A stretch of DNA of 64,000 bases, taken from SW132 sp038150125 (GTDB lineage: Bacteria; Bacteroidota; Rhodothermia; Balneolales; Balneolaceae). Below, one piece after another: positions 26,385 to 36,180 of the stretch (positions are counted from its first letter, which is position 1; each line of letters starts with the position of its first letter). The stretch spans positions 46,153 through 110,152 of the forward strand of contig NZ_JBBVMF010000018.1 in assembly GCF_038150125.1 (NCBI RefSeq), written 5' to 3'. Made by a program: the position numbers and the translations under genes. The notes beneath the pieces are model-generated. The model searched no databases and was not told the DNA's origin. It worked only from the letters and a program-made list of their open reading frames with translations.

Positions 26385-26676
26385 TGTTGGTTAACTGATT
26401 AGATTTTATTCAATTTAGTTTAATGTTAAACCTTTTGTGAGGTTGTAACGTTCACACCTCGCACAAAGTTTTTGCAATTGCCAAGGTTCCGTTCAGCCAA
26501 ATATATAATCAATTATCCTGGACTGATAAAAAAAGCGGTTTTCCATTATATTGATATAAATAATTTAATTATAATAAAATGACATAATTTATTTTGTATT
26601 TACCGCCATTCATATTAAATTTTTAACCGAAAGCGATACTCGTGTTATGGTAGACATCGAGAAATAGCTCCAACAA
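26385..26676. other. AT-rich gene-free stretch
   Basis: Roughly 290 bp with no ORF of note. It probably holds the flavin reductase promoter at its left end. An AT-rich run at 26540-26600 (ATTATATTGATATAAATAA and similar) stands out, but no structured element other than the hairpin at its right edge is seen. Confidence 0.4.
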
Positions 26677-26707
26677 TCTCACCCGAAACGGATAGTTTCG
26701 GGTGAGA
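26677..26707 (-). terminator. 13-bp hairpin after rarA
   Basis: TCTCACCCGAAAC (26677-26689), loop GGATA, GTTTCGGGTGAGA (26695-26707). It begins 3 nt after the rarA stop on the minus strand. A perfect stem, but there is no U-tract beyond it (TTGTTGG), the same design as the hairpin at 4189. Confidence 0.65.
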
Positions 26708-26710
26708 CTT

Positions 26711-28057
26711 TTAAAGCTTCTCTCCCCTGATATTCCTTAATCTCTGCCAAAGCTTTGCTTCCCTGCCTGACTCGCCCGGCTCATACCATTTTTGATCTTT
26801 TAACTCGTCCGGCAAATACTGTTGCTCTACCCAGTGATTTTCATACTGGTGGGGGTATTTGTAATTTTCTGATGCATTTTCTGTCCCCAGGTAAACAGAG
26901 CTTTTTTTATTAGCTGTTTTATCTCGCAGATGTGGCGGTACCTGACCGGCACCTTTATTCCGAATGGTTTTATTTACCTCAAAAATTGCTTTAGCAGAAT
27001 TACTTTTCACTGAAAGCGCCAAAAAGATTGCGCAATGAGACAGGAAATAAAGCCCTTCGGGCATCCCGGTTTTCAAAAAAGATTCATGAGTCGAATTAAC
27101 AACAGTAATCGCATAAGGGTCGGCCATGCCCACATCTTCGGAAGCAAATATCAAAAATCGCCTGAATATGAAATTCGGATCTTCTCCTGCTTCAAGCATC
27201 GCATTCATCCAGTAAAGAGATGCATCAACGTCTGACCCCCGCATAGACTTGATTAAAGCAGATGCGTAATGGTAGTGCTCATCGCCGGTCTTATCATACC
27301 TTACATTCCGTTTCTGAATCGACTCCCGTGCAATATTAATGTCAATTACAACTGAACCGTCTTGATTTTTAGGAGTTGTGAGCGCAGCCATTTCAATAGC
27401 ATTCAGTGCATTTCGTACGTCACCACCGGCATACTCTGCAAAATGTTCCTTTGCCTCTTGAGTCAGATCAAGATCTAAATAGCCCAGCCCTTTCTCCTCA
27501 TCGCTCAACGAACGGTCAATCATAGTTACAATGTCCGGTTTTGTAAGCGGTTTGAGTTCAAAAAGCTGGCACCTCGATAACAATGGATTTACCAGCGAAT
27601 AGAACGGGTTTTCAGTAGTAGCCCCTACTAGAATGATGACACCTGATTCAAGGTGTGGAAGCAGTGCATCCTGCTGGGCTTTATTCCAGCGATGAATCTC
27701 GTCCACAAACAGAATAGTGCGTTTGCCCGTCGCTTTTCGTTCATGATCTGCTTTTGAAACAACACGGCGCAGCTCTTTAATACCGTCTAGCACTGCATTT
27801 ATGATCTCAAACCGAGCATCAATTTCTTTAGAAATAACATGTGCAAGTGTCGTTTTTCCGGAACTTGGCGGGCCATAGAATATGAGAGACCCTATCATTC
27901 CGCTTTCAATCATTCGCCGAATCATCTTACCCTCCCCCACCAAGTCTTCCTGCCCCACAAACTCATCGAGGTTTTCAGGCCGCATTCGCGTTGCCAGCGG
28001 CTGATTTATATTGGAACCCTTAAGTGTATCGCCATCGTCGTCTTTAAATAGATCCAT
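26711..28057 (-). CDS. rarA: Replication-associated recombination protein RarA/MgsA
   Basis: A 448-residue AAA+ ATPase of the RarA/WRNIP1 family, which acts at stalled replication forks. Motifs in order: N-terminal PLATRMRPENLDEFVGQ, Walker A YGPPSSGKTT, Walker B ILFVDEIHRWNKAQQD, sensor 1 VGATTENPFYS, Arg finger region LLSRCQLFEL, and the MgsA C-terminal part (DVDASLYWMNAMLEAGEDP, ASEDVGMADP). The last third carries YKYPHQYENHWVEQQYLPD, typical of RarA. Monocistronic; the 248-bp AT-rich region before it shares promoters with the small gene at 28306. Confidence 0.96.
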   Translation of the reverse strand: MDLFKDDDGDTLKGSNINQPLATRMRPENLDEFVGQEDLVGEGKMIRRMIESGMIGSLIFYGPPSSGKTTLAHVISKEIDARFEIINAVLDGIKELRRVVSKADHERKATGKRTILFVDEIHRWNKAQQDALLPHLESGVIILVGATTENPFYSLVNPLLSRCQLFELKPLTKPDIVTMIDRSLSDEEKGLGYLDLDLTQEAKEHFAEYAGGDVRNALNAIEMAALTTPKNQDGSVVIDINIARESIQKRNVRYDKTGDEHYHYASALIKSMRGSDVDASLYWMNAMLEAGEDPNFIFRRFLIFASEDVGMADPYAITVVNSTHESFLKTGMPEGLYFLSHCAIFLALSVKSNSAKAIFEVNKTIRNKGAGQVPPHLRDKTANKKSSVYLGTENASENYKYPHQYENHWVEQQYLPDELKDQKWYEPGESGREAKLWQRLRNIRGEKL

Positions 28058-28305
28058 TTATTAAAATTGGGTATAGTGTATATATAAGAATGCTTTTCAA
28101 ACCCTGTATGAGAAATACATAATTTAAAGTGTTACCAATTTTATGATATATTCTCTATGGAGATGTATTGATTTTATTAAAATTCTTTAATCATCATATT
28201 ATCGAATGTAAATAAATGATGTTTACAGAAAGTTTTCGCATGTTAGTTCATGCTTCTAATCAGTACATAAAACTACGTTACAAAACAAAAGCTTTAGGAT
28301 AAATA

Positions 28306-28554
28306 ATGAAAATCAGATTTGTCGACAGGTCAGACATAAAAGTATCAAGAAAAAGTAAATCTAAGTACCGACCGTTGAAGGAAGCCATTTCGGAGTTAGA
28401 GCCGGGTGGCGATGCGATCCAGGTTAAATTTTCCGACGAAAAAGAACTTACATCACTTCGCAATGTAATCTACACATATAACAGAGAAACGGGAAGCAAT
28501 GTGCGCAGCAGTGCTGACATGTCTAAGAATCTCATTTATTTCTACGTTAAATAG
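28306..28554 (+). CDS. Small hypothetical basic/mixed protein
   Basis: An 82-residue protein (MKIRFVDRSDIKVSRKSKSK ..., ending IYFYVK) with an alternating strand-helix-strand look: FVDRSDIKV, DAIQVKF, ELTSLRNVIYTYNRETG, NLIYFYVK. It reads as a compact alpha-beta domain that could bind nucleic acid, but no family is recognised. It converges on rpsA and shares the bidirectional terminator at 28643. Codon usage is like its neighbours. An uncharacterised conserved protein is the best description. Confidence 0.6.
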   Translation: MKIRFVDRSDIKVSRKSKSKYRPLKEAISELEPGGDAIQVKFSDEKELTSLRNVIYTYNRETGSNVRSSADMSKNLIYFYVK

Positions 28555-28642
28555 ACTGTTATATTTTCATTCAGTTGTAAGTTTTTTTTACGCTTTTTCC
28601 AATCCTCTACAGTTACTGCATCAACACTAAAAGACATAAAAA

Positions 28643-28678
28643 AGGCTGCCGAATTTAATTCGGCAGCCTAATTTTTTT
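28643..28678. terminator. Bidirectional terminator between small gene and rpsA
   Basis: AGGCTGCCGAATT (28643-28655) and AATTCGGCAGCCT (28657-28669) form a perfect 13-bp stem around a single T, with AATTTTTTT on the right and AAAAAA on the left. It can therefore terminate both the + gene ending at 28554 and rpsA, ending at 28704. Confidence 0.93.
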
Positions 28679-28703
28679 GTCTCTAAACAAAAGGACTAAA
28701 TTA

Positions 28704-30668
28704 TTAGTCTTCGTTTTCCTCTTCTTCTTTTTTCTTTCCAGCCAGTTTCTCAGCTAGTCCTGAAACTTCACCCAGCGTTGGGGTTCCGGTTTCAATATTT
28801 TCAGGCTTCTTAGGAGCCTTTTTCTTCGCTTTGGAAGCCTCTTTCTTAGACTCACTTTCGAGCTGATTCAGTTCAATTGTTTTGCTTGATTCATCAAACT
28901 TAACAACAAAACCGCTAACTGTATCGCCTTCGCTGAAGGCTTCTTTATGATCTTCTATGTCGCCTTCCAGTTTAGAAGCAGGTAAGAATGCTTCGGCACC
29001 GAGCGGTAATTCAACAAAGAGACCTTTGTCGGTAATCTTGCTTACGGTTCCTTCTGCCTTTGTTCCAAGCCCATACTCTTCCGCATATTTTTCCCATGGA
29101 TTATCTTCCACTTGTTTATGCCCGAGAGTAATTCGCCGGTTATCAAAGTCAACAGCAAGAATCACGACTTCAAGTTCCTGGCCTTTATCAACTGCCTCAT
29201 TCGGATGCTCTATATTTTCCGTCCAGCTCAGGTCAGATACGTGAACAAGGCCGTCAATTCCGGGTTCGAGTTCAACAAACACGCCGAAGTTGGTAAGATT
29301 TCGAACTTCTCCTTTGTGCTTCGACCCAACAGGGTATCGCTCCAGGAGGTCTTCCCATGGATCCTGCTCGAGTTGCTTGACACCAAGAGAAATTTTCTTC
29401 TCTTCTTCGTTGATGTTTAGAACTACACATTCAATGATATCATCCTTCTGAACAAGTTGTGACGGATGCTTAATATGCTGAGTCCACGACATCTCACTGA
29501 TGTGAATCAATCCTTCAACACCTTTCTCAAGCTCAATAAAAGCTCCGTAATCTGCAATTGAGACTACTCGGCCCTGAACCCTCATGTTGTCAGGATATTT
29601 GATATCGATGTCGTTCCATGGATGTGGCTGCAATTGCTTCAGACCCAGTGATACTCGTTTAGAGTCCTCATCAAAGTCGATTACTGCAACGTTCATCTTC
29701 TGGTCGAGCTTAACAATCTCTTCCGGATGATCCACACGTCCCCATGAGAGGTCCGTGATATGGAGGAGGCCGTCAACACCACCAAGGTCAATAAAGACAC
29801 CGAAGTCGGTGATATTTTTGACAATTCCTTCCAGAACCTGTCCGGCTTCAATTGTTTCAAGAATTTCTTCACGCTGTTCTTCAAGGTCAGACTCAATAAG
29901 AGCTCTGTGAGAGATCACAACGTTCTCGGCCTGCATGTTCAGTTTCACAACCTGAAATTCCATCGTTCGATCGACATAAGCGTCGAAATCACGAACAGGA
30001 CGAACATCAATTTGCGAACCGGGCAGGAATGCGTCGATGCCAAAGACATCTACAACCATACCGCCTTTAATTCGTCGCTTAATATGACCTTCAATAACCT
30101 CTCCGGTCTCATAAGCCTCTTCAAGATTCTCCCATGCCTGCAGGATGTCTGCTTTTCGGCGGGAAAGGATAAGCTGGCCTTCGCGGTCTTCAACTCTGTC
30201 AAGAAATACTTCAACTTCGTCACCCGGCTGAAGATTATCTAAAACCTTGTTACTAAATTCATTGACAGGAACAATTCCTTCAGACTTAAACCCGATGTCA
30301 ACAATTACATACTTATCGTCAACTGAAACGACGATGCCCGTAACAATTTCTTTCTCTTCAATTTCACTAAGAGTTCCTTCGTACATGCCGGCGAGTTCGT
30401 GGAACTCTTCATCGGTATAGTCTTCTGACTCCGCCTGCAGCTGGTCAAATGTGTAGGTTTCTCCTTCAACGTCTCCTGAGTAATTCGGCAGTTCAAATGC
30501 TTCTTCAGGTGTTTCTTTACTTTCTTCGTCCTTTACGTCTTCTGACGCTTCTTTTTCTTCAGGAGCCTCTGCTTCAGCTACTTCTGTTTCAACATCAACT
30601 TGCTCTTCAGCGGTTGTTGTTTCTTCAATTTCTTCGTTTTGCGTGTTTTCTTTTTGTTCTTCTGACAT
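28704..30668 (-). CDS. rpsA: 30S ribosomal protein S1
   Basis: A 654-residue mRNA-binding ribosomal protein. The first 100 residues are a Glu-rich, low-complexity acidic tail longer than in E. coli S1. Six S1/OB repeats follow (starting about residues 108, 190, 275, 360, 448 and 535), recognisable by GIVVSVDDKYVIVDIGFKSEG, VKNITDFGVFIDLGGVDGLLH, VSIADYGAFIELEKGVEGLIH and VRNLTNFGVFVELEPGIDGLVH. A Lys-rich tail (KKEASKAKKKAPKKP) ends the protein. It lies 51 bp after cmk, the widespread cmk-rpsA order. Confidence 0.96.
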   Translation of the reverse strand: MSEEQKENTQNEEIEETTTAEEQVDVETEVAEAEAPEEKEASEDVKDEESKETPEEAFELPNYSGDVEGETYTFDQLQAESEDYTDEEFHELAGMYEGTLSEIEEKEIVTGIVVSVDDKYVIVDIGFKSEGIVPVNEFSNKVLDNLQPGDEVEVFLDRVEDREGQLILSRRKADILQAWENLEEAYETGEVIEGHIKRRIKGGMVVDVFGIDAFLPGSQIDVRPVRDFDAYVDRTMEFQVVKLNMQAENVVISHRALIESDLEEQREEILETIEAGQVLEGIVKNITDFGVFIDLGGVDGLLHITDLSWGRVDHPEEIVKLDQKMNVAVIDFDEDSKRVSLGLKQLQPHPWNDIDIKYPDNMRVQGRVVSIADYGAFIELEKGVEGLIHISEMSWTQHIKHPSQLVQKDDIIECVVLNINEEEKKISLGVKQLEQDPWEDLLERYPVGSKHKGEVRNLTNFGVFVELEPGIDGLVHVSDLSWTENIEHPNEAVDKGQELEVVILAVDFDNRRITLGHKQVEDNPWEKYAEEYGLGTKAEGTVSKITDKGLFVELPLGAEAFLPASKLEGDIEDHKEAFSEGDTVSGFVVKFDESSKTIELNQLESESKKEASKAKKKAPKKPENIETGTPTLGEVSGLAEKLAGKKKEEEENED

Positions 30669-30719
30669 TCAGGTTTCCAGTTAAAATTGCCATCCCGATA
30701 ATTAGCGGGAGGATTAGAG

Positions 30720-31385
30720 TTAAGAGTTTATGTGTAATTTATTATTAATAATGGCTGCCATTTCAGCAACTTGTTCTTCAAATGTTTTACCCGTGGTATC
30801 AATTACGATTGCATCATCAGCTTTTTTCAGCGGATCCGCATCTCGAGTTTTATCTTTGTGATCTCTCTCTTTCAGGTTTTGGATTACACGCTCGCGTGTA
30901 ACAGCATGCCCTGAGGCTTCCATTTCCTGATATCGCCTGTCTGCGCGCTCTTCAATGGATGCATCCATATAAAACTTAAGGTCTGCATCCGGAAAAACAG
31001 CAGTGCCAAGGTCTCGCCCATCTGCAATGAAGGTGTTTTGTTCTACAAGTTCACGCATGAACTGATTCACCTTTTTCCGCACTCTCGGAAGCGATGCAAT
31101 ATCACTTACATGGTTCGCGACAGCTGATGAGCGGATATCATCGGAAACATCATTGCCATTCAACCATACGGTAAAACTGTTGTTGGTTAAATCAACATTG
31201 AGATCCAAAGCGGGCAATAAATCAAAGAATTTTTCTTGATCGGGTTTTCCTTTCAGAATCCAGTAATAGGTAACAGCGCGGTAAAGAGCACCTGAATCTA
31301 AAAAATGTATATTTAATTGATTAGATAGGGCTTTTGCGGTGGAACTTTTACCAGACCCGGCGGGTCCGTCGATTACTATAATCAT
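30720..31385 (-). CDS. cmk: Cytidylate kinase
   Basis: Phosphorylates CMP and dCMP to the diphosphates. 221 residues: P-loop DGPAGSGKSSTAKAL, HFLDSGALYRAVT (NMP binding), DGRDLGTAVFP, and the C-terminal LID and adenine region RYQEMEASGHAVTRERVIQNLKERD (split into short motifs). Length and order match bacterial Cmk. Upstream partner of rpsA on the same strand. Divergent from rpsT across a 127-bp region. Confidence 0.96.
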   Translation of the reverse strand: MIIVIDGPAGSGKSSTAKALSNQLNIHFLDSGALYRAVTYYWILKGKPDQEKFFDLLPALDLNVDLTNNSFTVWLNGNDVSDDIRSSAVANHVSDIASLPRVRKKVNQFMRELVEQNTFIADGRDLGTAVFPDADLKFYMDASIEERADRRYQEMEASGHAVTRERVIQNLKERDHKDKTRDADPLKKADDAIVIDTTGKTFEEQVAEMAAIINNKLHINS

Positions 31386-31512
31386 TATAGCCTCATTAAG
31401 TTAAATTTTTTGACTCAAAGATTCAATCCATTCTTGTACCTTAATTTTAGAAACGTTAATTTCCAAAGCTCTAAATATAACGAGTTATTCAACGTAATCT
31501 ATAGAAAATACT

Positions 31513-31764
31513 ATGCCACAACATAAATCAGCAATTAAAAGACTGCGCCAAAGTAAAAAGCGACAGCAGCATAACAAGGGACGAAAGACCAAGATGAGGA
31601 AACTTGTTAACAAAGTTTACGAATCTGAGAACAAAGAGGAAGCACAAGAGAACCTCAAAAATGCTGTAAGCTTTATTGACAGACTTACAACAAAGGGAAT
31701 TCTTCATAAGAATACTGCAGCCCGACAAAAGTCTAAATTGACTCAGTACGTTAACAACCTTTAA
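31513..31764 (+). CDS. rpsT: 30S ribosomal protein S20
   Basis: An 83-residue basic protein that binds 16S rRNA. Family marks are PQHKSAIKRLRQSKKRQQHN at the N-terminus and TTKGILHKNTAARQKSKLT at the C-terminus. It has the normal length. It precedes gpmI by 11 bp, an odd ribosomal-glycolytic pairing, so the two are likely to be transcribed together. Confidence 0.96.
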   Translation: MPQHKSAIKRLRQSKKRQQHNKGRKTKMRKLVNKVYESENKEEAQENLKNAVSFIDRLTTKGILHKNTAARQKSKLTQYVNNL

Positions 31765-31775
31765 GATCCGATCTA

Positions 31776-33296
31776 TTGTCACATTCCACTGAACGATCAC
31801 TGCTTATCATTCTTGATGGCCTCGGTATTGCAGATAATCCCGATGTCAGTGCAGTTGATAAAGCAAGTAAACCTTTCTTTGATTCACTTCTCAAAAATTA
31901 TCCAAACGCAAAGCTTTCGGCAAGCGGTAAAGATGTAGGACTGCCGGACGGGCAGTTCGGTAACTCAGAAGTAGGCCATTTAAATATTGGAGCAGGGCGG
32001 ATTGTTTGGCAGGAATTGACGCGCATAAATAAGTCGATCGAAGAAAAAGAGTTTTTTGAAAACAGCGTTTTGGCCGACGCGTTTGAGAAAGCAAGAGAAA
32101 ACGGACGCATTCACTTTATGGGACTTTTGTCCGATGGTGGTGTTCACAGCTATAATTCGCATCTCTACGCACTCCTGGAGATGGCGAAAAAAAAAGGTGT
32201 CGACAACGCCTACATTCATGCTTTTACTGACGGCAGGGATACATCTCCCCACGGCGGAAAAGAGTATTGCAGGGAGCTTCAAAACAAAATAGATTCCCTC
32301 GGTGTCGGCGAAATTTCCTCCATCATAGGCCGTTACTTCGCCATGGATCGTGATAACCGGTGGGAACGCACCGAGAAAGCTTTGCAGCTTTTGATTAATG
32401 GCAAAGGTGAGGCGGCCGATAGCAGCGATGACGTCTTCGATAAAAGTTATGAGGACGGGGTGACTGATGAATTTATAGAACCTCATATCCTCTCAGACGA
32501 CAGCAGCCGGATTCAGGAGAATGATGTTGTCGTATTTTTCAATATTCGGGGTGACCGGGCGCGGCAAATCACGAAGTCCTTATTAAATCTTGATGATGTT
32601 CCCGTTCAATCCGGCCTGAATCATTTGCATTATGTCACATTTACGTCGTACGACGAAACATTTGATGAGCATGTGCATGTAGCATATCCTCCCCTGCGCC
32701 TGAAGAATACTCTTGGGGAATTTGTTTCCGCTTCAGGATTACAACAGCTTCGTATTGCTGAAACTGAAAAATACCCTCATGTAACTTATTTTTTTAATGG
32801 AGGCGAGGAAACAGCAAATGAGGGTGAAGACCGAGTCATGATCCCCAGCCCGAAAGTGGCAACATACGATCTTCAGCCAGAAATGAGTGCGGAGGAAGTA
32901 GCAGACACACTCATTGATAACATCAACACAGAGAAACACCAGCTGGCAGTTGTGAATTTTGCCAATCCGGACATGGTTGGCCACACCGGTGATATGGACG
33001 CCACCATCCAGGCAATAGAGTTCGTGGACAAACAATTAAAAAAAGTTGTTGAAGCCGCAAAAGATCACGACTACAATATCGTTATAATTGCAGATCACGG
33101 TAATGCTGACTGTATGAAACAGCCGGACGGTTCCGCGCACACTGCACACACAACTGCAAATGTACCCGTTATTGTTATCAGTAATTCATCAGTCAAAAAG
33201 ATAAACAACGGAATTCTCGCTGATGTGTCTCCTACCCTATTAAAGTTAATGGGGTTAGATGCTCCGGACGAGATGACCGGCACTCCTCTTTTTTAG
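31776..33296 (+). CDS. gpmI: 2,3-bisphosphoglycerate-independent phosphoglycerate mutase
   Basis: Interconverts 3- and 2-phosphoglycerate in glycolysis using two Mn ions. 506 residues: LLIILDGLGIADNP (first metal Asp), GNSEVGHLNIGAGRIVWQ (phosphoserine nucleophile in GNSEVGH), HAFTDGRDT, YFAMDRDNRWER, and the C-terminal metal site FANPDMVGHTGDMDA and IIADHGNAD. No ATG fits; translation must begin at the TTG at 31776, 11 bp after the rpsT stop. The alternative start codon may mean coupled translation. Homologues lead with two or three residues before the first strand, as here. Confidence 0.95.
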   Translation: MSHSTERSLLIILDGLGIADNPDVSAVDKASKPFFDSLLKNYPNAKLSASGKDVGLPDGQFGNSEVGHLNIGAGRIVWQELTRINKSIEEKEFFENSVLADAFEKARENGRIHFMGLLSDGGVHSYNSHLYALLEMAKKKGVDNAYIHAFTDGRDTSPHGGKEYCRELQNKIDSLGVGEISSIIGRYFAMDRDNRWERTEKALQLLINGKGEAADSSDDVFDKSYEDGVTDEFIEPHILSDDSSRIQENDVVVFFNIRGDRARQITKSLLNLDDVPVQSGLNHLHYVTFTSYDETFDEHVHVAYPPLRLKNTLGEFVSASGLQQLRIAETEKYPHVTYFFNGGEETANEGEDRVMIPSPKVATYDLQPEMSAEEVADTLIDNINTEKHQLAVVNFANPDMVGHTGDMDATIQAIEFVDKQLKKVVEAAKDHDYNIVIIADHGNADCMKQPDGSAHTAHTTANVPVIVISNSSVKKINNGILADVSPTLLKLMGLDAPDEMTGTPLF

Positions 33297-33341
33297 CATT
33301 TAATCTCCGTATATTAAGAATAGTTATGAGCATGTCATTTG

Positions 33342-33373
33342 TTTGCATTTGCAACCATGCTATACTACTTTCG
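33342..33373 (+). promoter_or_regulatory. Candidate Bacteroidota-type promoter for clpC
   Basis: TTTG (33342-33345) and TACTTTCG (33366-33373) are 20 nt apart, close to the TTTG-N19-21-TAnnTTTG consensus of Bacteroidota primary promoters. It lies 87 bp before the clpC ATG. The spacing supports it; the single mismatch at the seventh position weakens it. Confidence 0.4.
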
Positions 33374-33459
33374 AAAAGAGCATGAACTAATAGTATTCTT
33401 CGCTCGTTACGCTACATAGAAATTAAATACGTAAATACGTAAAATCAGCAGGTCCCGAT

Positions 33460-36057
33460 ATGGAGGGTAATTTTTCAAGTAAAGTCCGAGACGTTATACA
33501 ATTCAGCCGCGAAGAAGCGCTGCGACTCGGTCACGATTATATAGGTACAGAACATCTCATTTTAGGCATTGTTCGGTTAGGAGACGGTGTGGCTATTCGC
33601 ATACTAAAAAATCTCGACTGCGACCTATTCAAACTCAAAAAGACAGTTGAAGATACCGTCAGAGGAACCGGCGGCACGGTAACCGTGGGGAACATACCGC
33701 TTACAAAACAGGCGGAGAAAGTTCTACGGATTACCTATCTCGAGGCTAAGCTTTATAAAAGCGATACAATTGGTACCGAACATCTATTGTTGTCGCTCCT
33801 CAGAGATGAAGAGAATATTGCTGCCCAGATACTGCAGCAATTCAGTGTTTCATATGATGCTGTTCGCGAGGAACTTGATATGATTATCTCAGGAAACGCC
33901 AGGGATATCGATCAGGGCGGCGCAAGATCAACAAGCGCAAGTGTCCCCTCCTCGCCGAAAGGATCACAATCATCAGGAAGTTCACGCGAGAAGAAAATGG
34001 AAAAATCAAAAACACCAGTACTTGATAACTTCGGCCGCGACCTCACGCAGCTCGCCGAAGATGGAAAACTCGATCCAATTATTGGTCGGGAAAAAGAAAT
34101 AGAACGAGTCGCCCAGGTATTGAGCCGACGGAAGAAAAACAATCCCGTGCTTATCGGGGAACCCGGTGTGGGTAAAACAGCAATCGCTGAAGGACTAGCT
34201 TCCCGGATTATAGAGAAGAAAGTATCACGCGTTCTTTACAATAAGCGTGTGATTGCTCTCGATCTCGCCTCACTCGTTGCCGGTACAAAATACCGGGGCC
34301 AGTTTGAGGAAAGAATGAAGGCGGTTATGACAGAGCTTGAAAAAACAGAAAACGTAATCCTGTTTATAGATGAGCTTCATACGATTGTAGGCGCAGGTGG
34401 GGCCAGTGGCTCTCTTGATGCCTCCAACATGCTCAAACCTGCTCTTGCACGCGGAGAAGTCCAGGCTATTGGCGCAACTACATTAAATGAGTATCGCCAG
34501 TACATTGAGAAAGATGGCGCCCTCGAGCGACGGTTTCAGAAGATTATGGTAGATCCGACGTCTGTTGAAGAGACACTCGAGATTCTAAACCAAATCAAAG
34601 GCAAATACGAGAAGCACCACAGTGTAAATTACACTTCAGAAGCACTGGACGCATGTGTGAAGCTCACAGATCGCTACGTAACCGATCACTTCTTGCCCGA
34701 CAAGGCTATCGATGCGCTCGATGAAGTGGGTGCACGCGTTCACCTGTCAAACATAACAGTTCCGCAACATATTCTGGATCTCGAAGAAGAGATTGAAACC
34801 ACCAGCAAGGAAAAAAATGCTATGGTGAAGAAGCAGCGTTTTGAAGAAGCAGCTCGTTTAAGGGATACCGAAAAACGGCTCATTGAACAGCTCGAAGAGG
34901 AGCAGAAAAAATGGGAGAAGGAATCAGAAGACATTGTATACAATGTTGAAGAAGATGATGTAGCCTCCGTAGTGGCTATGATGAGCGGTGTGCCTGTAAA
35001 TAAAATCAGCCAGAAAGAAGGTCAGAAACTCCTGAAAATGCAGGAGGAATTGGGCTCCCAGGTTATTGGCCAGGAAGAAGCCATAAACAAACTTACTAAA
35101 GCTATCAAACGGACGCGTGCAGGCCTCAAAGATCCAGCACGACCCATTGGTTCGTTTATTTTCCTTGGACCAACTGGTGTCGGTAAAACCGAAATGGCTA
35201 AAGTCCTTGCAAAATATCTGTTTGATAAGGAAGAAGCCCTCATTCGGATCGACATGAGTGAGTATATGGAAAAATTCAGCGTCTCACGGCTAGTTGGAGC
35301 TCCTCCGGGATATGTCGGTTATGAAGAAGGCGGAATTCTTACCGAGAAAGTACGGCGTAAGCCATACAGTGTGGTACTACTGGATGAGATTGAGAAAGCT
35401 CACCCGGATGTATTCAACATTCTGCTCCAGGTTCTGGACGACGGTATTTTAACAGATAGCCTCGGCAGAAAAGTTGACTTCAGAAATACAATCATTATCA
35501 TGACATCGAACATTGGTGCACGTGATATTCGAAATATGGGTAAAGGAATTGGTTTCTCATCATCTGATGATGCTTTTGACTATGCTCAAATGAAATCGAC
35601 CATTCAGGATGCACTGAAGAAAGTGTTTAACCCTGAATTCCTTAACAGAATTGATGACGTGCTTACGTTCAAACCACTCGAGCGAGAAGACATCCACAAG
35701 ATCATCGATATCCTGTCAGAAGATCTCTTTAAGAGAATCAAAGAACTCGGGTTCGACCTTGAACTTACTAAAGGTGCTAAGGAATTTATCACCGATCAGG
35801 GATTTGATCAGAAGTACGGAGCTCGTCCACTGAAACGTGCACTTCAAAAGTACGTTGAAGATCCGCTTGCAGAAGAGATTCTGGGTGTGGAGCACGGTGA
35901 AGGCTCCCTCATAAAAATCAAAATGAATAAGTCCAGAGACGGATTGGAGTTTGATTGGACTGACGCGGAAAAAGATTCAAAAAAATCATCTGATTCATCT
36001 CAAAAAGATGAAGAAGAAACCGAATCTGAATCGAAAGAAGAGCAAACAAAAGCTTAA
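33460..36057 (+). CDS. clpC: ATP-dependent Clp protease ATPase subunit ClpC
   Basis: An 865-residue Hsp100 unfoldase feeding ClpP. Two Clp_N repeats (residues about 3-145) and a Ser-rich linker lead to NBD1 (Walker A GEPGVGKTAIAEG, about 231-243; sensor EVQAIGATT). A UVR-type middle region (FEEAARLRDTEKRLIEQL, about 458-475) separates it from NBD2 (Walker A GPTGVGKTEMAK, about 570-581; SEYMEKFSVSRLVGAPPGYVG). The Clp P-loop VGYEEGG is present. The presence of UVR plus middle domain identifies ClpC rather than ClpA or ClpB. Extra acidic tail of about 30 residues at the end. A single gene with its own promoter and terminator. Confidence 0.96.
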   Translation: MEGNFSSKVRDVIQFSREEALRLGHDYIGTEHLILGIVRLGDGVAIRILKNLDCDLFKLKKTVEDTVRGTGGTVTVGNIPLTKQAEKVLRITYLEAKLYKSDTIGTEHLLLSLLRDEENIAAQILQQFSVSYDAVREELDMIISGNARDIDQGGARSTSASVPSSPKGSQSSGSSREKKMEKSKTPVLDNFGRDLTQLAEDGKLDPIIGREKEIERVAQVLSRRKKNNPVLIGEPGVGKTAIAEGLASRIIEKKVSRVLYNKRVIALDLASLVAGTKYRGQFEERMKAVMTELEKTENVILFIDELHTIVGAGGASGSLDASNMLKPALARGEVQAIGATTLNEYRQYIEKDGALERRFQKIMVDPTSVEETLEILNQIKGKYEKHHSVNYTSEALDACVKLTDRYVTDHFLPDKAIDALDEVGARVHLSNITVPQHILDLEEEIETTSKEKNAMVKKQRFEEAARLRDTEKRLIEQLEEEQKKWEKESEDIVYNVEEDDVASVVAMMSGVPVNKISQKEGQKLLKMQEELGSQVIGQEEAINKLTKAIKRTRAGLKDPARPIGSFIFLGPTGVGKTEMAKVLAKYLFDKEEALIRIDMSEYMEKFSVSRLVGAPPGYVGYEEGGILTEKVRRKPYSVVLLDEIEKAHPDVFNILLQVLDDGILTDSLGRKVDFRNTIIIMTSNIGARDIRNMGKGIGFSSSDDAFDYAQMKSTIQDALKKVFNPEFLNRIDDVLTFKPLEREDIHKIIDILSEDLFKRIKELGFDLELTKGAKEFITDQGFDQKYGARPLKRALQKYVEDPLAEEILGVEHGEGSLIKIKMNKSRDGLEFDWTDAEKDSKKSSDSSQKDEEETESESKEEQTKA

Positions 36058-36096
36058 ACGCTTTTATATTCCATTAAAGATTGCCTTAAAATTTGA

Positions 36097-36134
36097 AAAG
36101 CCTCAATTCCGTAATATGGATTGAGGCTTTTTTA
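36097..36134 (+). terminator. Terminator after clpC
   Basis: AAAGCCTCAATTCC (36097-36110) and GGATTGAGGCTTT (36118-36130) pair with a single bulged T, then TTTTATT follows. A classical intrinsic terminator 40 nt after the stop. Confidence 0.88.
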
Positions 36135-36180
36135 TTTCCAGAAATAGACCCTCTCGCATACCAAACTTAGTATCTTGTGC

